Below are positions 61,807 to 64,000 of a stretch of DNA of 64,000 bases, piece by piece. The notes under the pieces were generated by a model that saw nothing but the letters and a program-made list of their open reading frames with translations, had not been told where the DNA came from and did not search any database. This DNA comes from Streptomyces neyagawaensis (GTDB lineage: Bacteria > Actinomycetota > Actinomycetes > Streptomycetales > Streptomycetaceae). Positions within the stretch are counted from its first letter, which is position 1; each line of letters opens with the position of its first letter. The translations under genes and the position numbers were made by a program. The stretch is from positions 372,001 through 436,000 of the forward strand of contig NZ_JAMGBG010000001.1 of the NCBI RefSeq assembly GCF_023516595.1, in the 5' to 3' direction.

Positions 61807-64000
61807 ACAGCAAAGCCGAGCCGTTCCACGAGGGCACCGAGCGAGGCACCGCCGCGCAGTTGCCGATACGTCTCCTTCCCGAGAGTGTCCGTGAGGGCCT
61901 TGCCCACCTGGAAGGAGGTGACATCGAGTCCGCCGGTCTCGGCGGACAGCAAGTGGCCGATGACGAACCGACCTGCCTCCTCCGGGCCATCGGTCTCCAC
62001 CCGCCGACGGGCCTCCTGCCGAATCTCCGGCGTCGAGGCCATGGGCCTCGGGCGTGGCGCCAGTGACGGCGCGTGTGAGGATGAAGACACTCGTCCTGCG
62101 AAACCCACCTGTCCGGAAGCTCGCACCGAACCGCCCTGGGAGAGCTGCGGCACCGGCGGGACGGCCACCTCCGGAAGCCGTGCCCCGGCATTACGGAACA
62201 ACTCCTGCTCCTGGGCGAGTTCCACGCGCCAGGCCCTCAGTCCGTCATGGGCGAAGCCGAGGTCGAACTCGACCACCTTCCCCTGATGCTCGAAGTTCGT
62301 GAAGTCCTCACGGGGTACGAAGAACGCCTTCATGTCGCCGTCCTCCACGGCGACTTGCCCCGAGCGCTGTCCTTCGATCTGCCGGACCACGCCGCGGACG
62401 CGCTGGCAGACCTGCCCGGAAAGCTGCCAGTCCCGACTCGTGGGCCGGTACTCCCCGAGCTCCCTGAAGTTCGCCAGACGCGCCGCCGCATGGCCCTCGG
62501 ACACGCCCTTCGCCACCCACTCGTAGTTCCACCGCCTATCGCGGCCGGGGTTGAGCCGCGCGGCCTCGTTGCAGTGGCGCAGCGCCTCGTCCTGCGAGTA
62601 TTCCTCCTGGTTGAGCCAGCGCAGGAAGTGCACGACATACAGGTAGTAGCTGCACATCGGACTGGTACGCAATCCGGCGATGATCGAGAAACGTTCCAGA
62701 GCGGCGAGGTCGTCGTACTCGGGAAGTCTGCGATAGCAGCGGAACCACAACTCCACATCATGGTCGGCGAGATCGCCACGCTCCTCGAACGCCGCGTCGA
62801 AGAATTCCACGACGGCCCGGAAGACCTCGGTGGGCGTTTCCTTCCAGTCGCGGCCCTGCTCCTTGAGGAACTCGCGGGCCAGGACCAGCGCCAGCCCCGA
62901 GCGACTGCGGGAGTTCACGATCACCTCGCGCCAGGCCCGGACCATGGTCTCGATCTCGCCATATGCGATCTCGATCTCCTCACGACAGCGCTGGAGGTAC
63001 GGGCTGTCGGCGCTGTCGGGGCGTACCGACTCGCACTCGTCCAACAGCGAGAGCGCCACCCTCAACTGCTCGTCCGCCCAGCTCCCGACGTCGCCGCCCG
63101 CGGTCAGGAGGGCGACGAGGCTCCTGTATGGGGAGGCCCTGACCAGCTTACTGAGGACCTTGACGATCATCTGGATCGCAGAGACGTAGTTGTGCTCGTC
63201 CTCCGGTTTAAGTTTGCGGGCCCTGGCGAACACGCTGAGCGCCGCGTCGTACCGGTCGCGTACGTGCTCGATGAGGGCGGCCTCGCGGCCGGTACCGGTA
63301 CTGAATTGACGCAGTCCCGCGTACACCCACTCCCGGTGCAGCATCCCCAGGGCGTGGAACAGCACGTGATCCTGTTCCTTGGAGAGTTCGATCGCCCGGT
63401 TGATGAACTTCTCCGCCTGCCCGTCCTCGTGCTTTTTGAAGTCCAGGTGGTAGCGAGCCAGGTGCAGCCAGTAGTGCGGCTCTTCGGAGCACCGGCGCGT
63501 GAGCTCCTTGAAGATTCGGTACGCCTGCTCCCGGCCCGGCTGCTGACCGGTGCCGAAGGCTCTGATCAGTTCGGCGAACTGGTGCGTTCCGGAGCCTGAT
63601 CTGTCGCGACGGATGAAGAGGTTGTCGAGGATCGCCCGCGTCTCCACGTTGGCGGATCCGAGGTGGCCGACCAGCTGCCCGATGAACTCGATGGCCGTGT
63701 TCGCCAGCCTCGACGGCCACCTGGCGTCCCCGGTCTTCGCCTCCAGAAGCACCTCCAGGAGGGTGTCGGCGATGGACGGGTGCAGGATGCGTAGTTGTCG
63801 GCCATCCTCGACGACCAGGTGACGAAGGTCCGCGCCGAGGATGTTCTCAAGGTCGGCCGTGTACTCCGCGAGGGACGCGGCATGCCCGCCCCACTCTCCG
63901 GTGATCCACCGGTGGACGAGCGAGTATGGCAGCCCGATCTGTCCGTACCGTGTCACGAGGGCCAGGTAGGAGGCCACGCGTCGCTGTTCCTCGGTGAACT
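61755..64000 (-). CDS. Large TPR / cold-shock-fold / LOTUS protein, N-terminus outside the window
   Basis: 748 codons are visible and the frame continues past 64000 (FTEEQRRVASYLALVTRYGQ). The first part resembles the winged-helix end of a STAND/NB-ARC-like NTPase (LEDYTADLENILG-type region, HPSIADTLLEVLLEAK). The centre is TPR-like helical repeats (AYRIFKELTRRCSEEPHYWL, EKFINRAIELSKEQDHVLFH, LRHCNEAARLNPGRDRRWNY). Residues near 560-620 form a cold-shock/S1-like barrel (GQRSGQVAVEDGDMKAFFVP). The C-terminus is an OST-HTH/LOTUS-like domain (KALTDTLGKETYRQLRGGAS, LVERLGFAVRPTANGQFVV). An RNA-related sensor, perhaps of phage infection, is plausible. The NTPase part is not visible, so that is an inference. 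Confidence 0.78.
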   Translation of the reverse strand, partial: FTEEQRRVASYLALVTRYGQIGLPYSLVHRWITGEWGGHAASLAEYTADLENILGADLRHLVVEDGRQLRILHPSIADTLLEVLLEAKTGDARWPSRLANTAIEFIGQLVGHLGSANVETRAILDNLFIRRDRSGSGTHQFAELIRAFGTGQQPGREQAYRIFKELTRRCSEEPHYWLHLARYHLDFKKHEDGQAEKFINRAIELSKEQDHVLFHALGMLHREWVYAGLRQFSTGTGREAALIEHVRDRYDAALSVFARARKLKPEDEHNYVSAIQMIVKVLSKLVRASPYRSLVALLTAGGDVGSWADEQLRVALSLLDECESVRPDSADSPYLQRCREEIEIAYGEIETMVRAWREVIVNSRSRSGLALVLAREFLKEQGRDWKETPTEVFRAVVEFFDAAFEERGDLADHDVELWFRCYRRLPEYDDLAALERFSIIAGLRTSPMCSYYLYVVHFLRWLNQEEYSQDEALRHCNEAARLNPGRDRRWNYEWVAKGVSEGHAAARLANFRELGEYRPTSRDWQLSGQVCQRVRGVVRQIEGQRSGQVAVEDGDMKAFFVPREDFTNFEHQGKVVEFDLGFAHDGLRAWRVELAQEQELFRNAGARLPEVAVPPVPQLSQGGSVRASGQVGFAGRVSSSSHAPSLAPRPRPMASTPEIRQEARRRVETDGPEEAGRFVIGHLLSAETGGLDVTSFQVGKALTDTLGKETYRQLRGGASLGALVERLGFAVRPTANGQFVVEPTTMG

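Noticed and set aside
1..64000. tRNA, rRNA, insertion sequences, integrase genes
   Set aside because: I looked for T-arm GGTTCGA/GGTTCAA patterns, transposase or integrase motifs and terminal repeats of IS type and found none I could support.

Overview
The window is very GC-rich, actinobacterial chromosome. The codon use, frequent GTG/TTG starts, four-base ATGA/GTGA gene overlaps and the gene families (SepF, class F sortase, secreted tripeptidyl aminopeptidase, DesKR-type two-component pair) point to Streptomyces or a close relative. I saw no rRNA, tRNA, CRISPR array, transposase or integrase gene.

Positions 1-31.3 kb hold ordinary metabolic and regulatory genes: a truncated AAA ATPase, a MarR-GNAT fusion with an operator over its start codon, SepF, a one-polypeptide assimilatory nitrate reductase fused to its own flavoprotein reductase, a DesKR-like two-component system, a sortase with a small secreted partner, an ECF sigma factor with a membrane partner, a GNAT enzyme and a secreted endonuclease/exonuclease/phosphatase-fold protein. 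From 14.9 to 21.0 kb there is a fructose/ribose-type sugar locus: PfkB kinase divergent from binding protein, permease and ATPase genes, then a LacI regulator, with TGTCA-N4-TGACA operators at both ends of the kinase gene. Then come a VOC/MerR pair, a secreted aminopeptidase, and a P450 locus with a TetR regulator, an MFS exporter, a self-sufficient CYP102-type P450-reductase fusion and a zinc alcohol dehydrogenase. The P450 and dehydrogenase genes share an operator design, ACATNGTC-N4-GACNATGT.

From 31.6 kb to the end the window is an accessory, defence-rich island. It holds a complete type II Wadjet operon (jetABCD), a fused relic of a PglW-like and a helicase gene, an RNase J gene plus a separate copy of its C-terminal third, a cold-shock cluster (Csp, DEAD-box helicase, CBS protein, small protein), and an uncharacterised three-gene operon around a 1,641-aa DEAH helicase with more unknown genes divergent from it. 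It ends with an AbiEii toxin-antitoxin pair whose toxin gene is frameshifted, and the C-terminal part of a TPR/cold-shock-fold/LOTUS protein that runs off the window.

The most notable structure is a set of four same-orientation repeats (about 31.7, 41.6, 47.2 and 60.2 kb). Each carries the last codons of a TrmA/RlmD-like RNA methyltransferase gene plus a shared TGACGCTCGTTTGACGCTC-type motif, and together they divide the island into cargo blocks: Wadjet, then RNase J and cold shock, then the helicase module. A second direct repeat of about 200 bp, the 3' end and downstream flank of the LOTUS gene, brackets 41.3-61.8 kb. No intact methyltransferase or recombinase gene is present, so the assembly mechanism is inferred.
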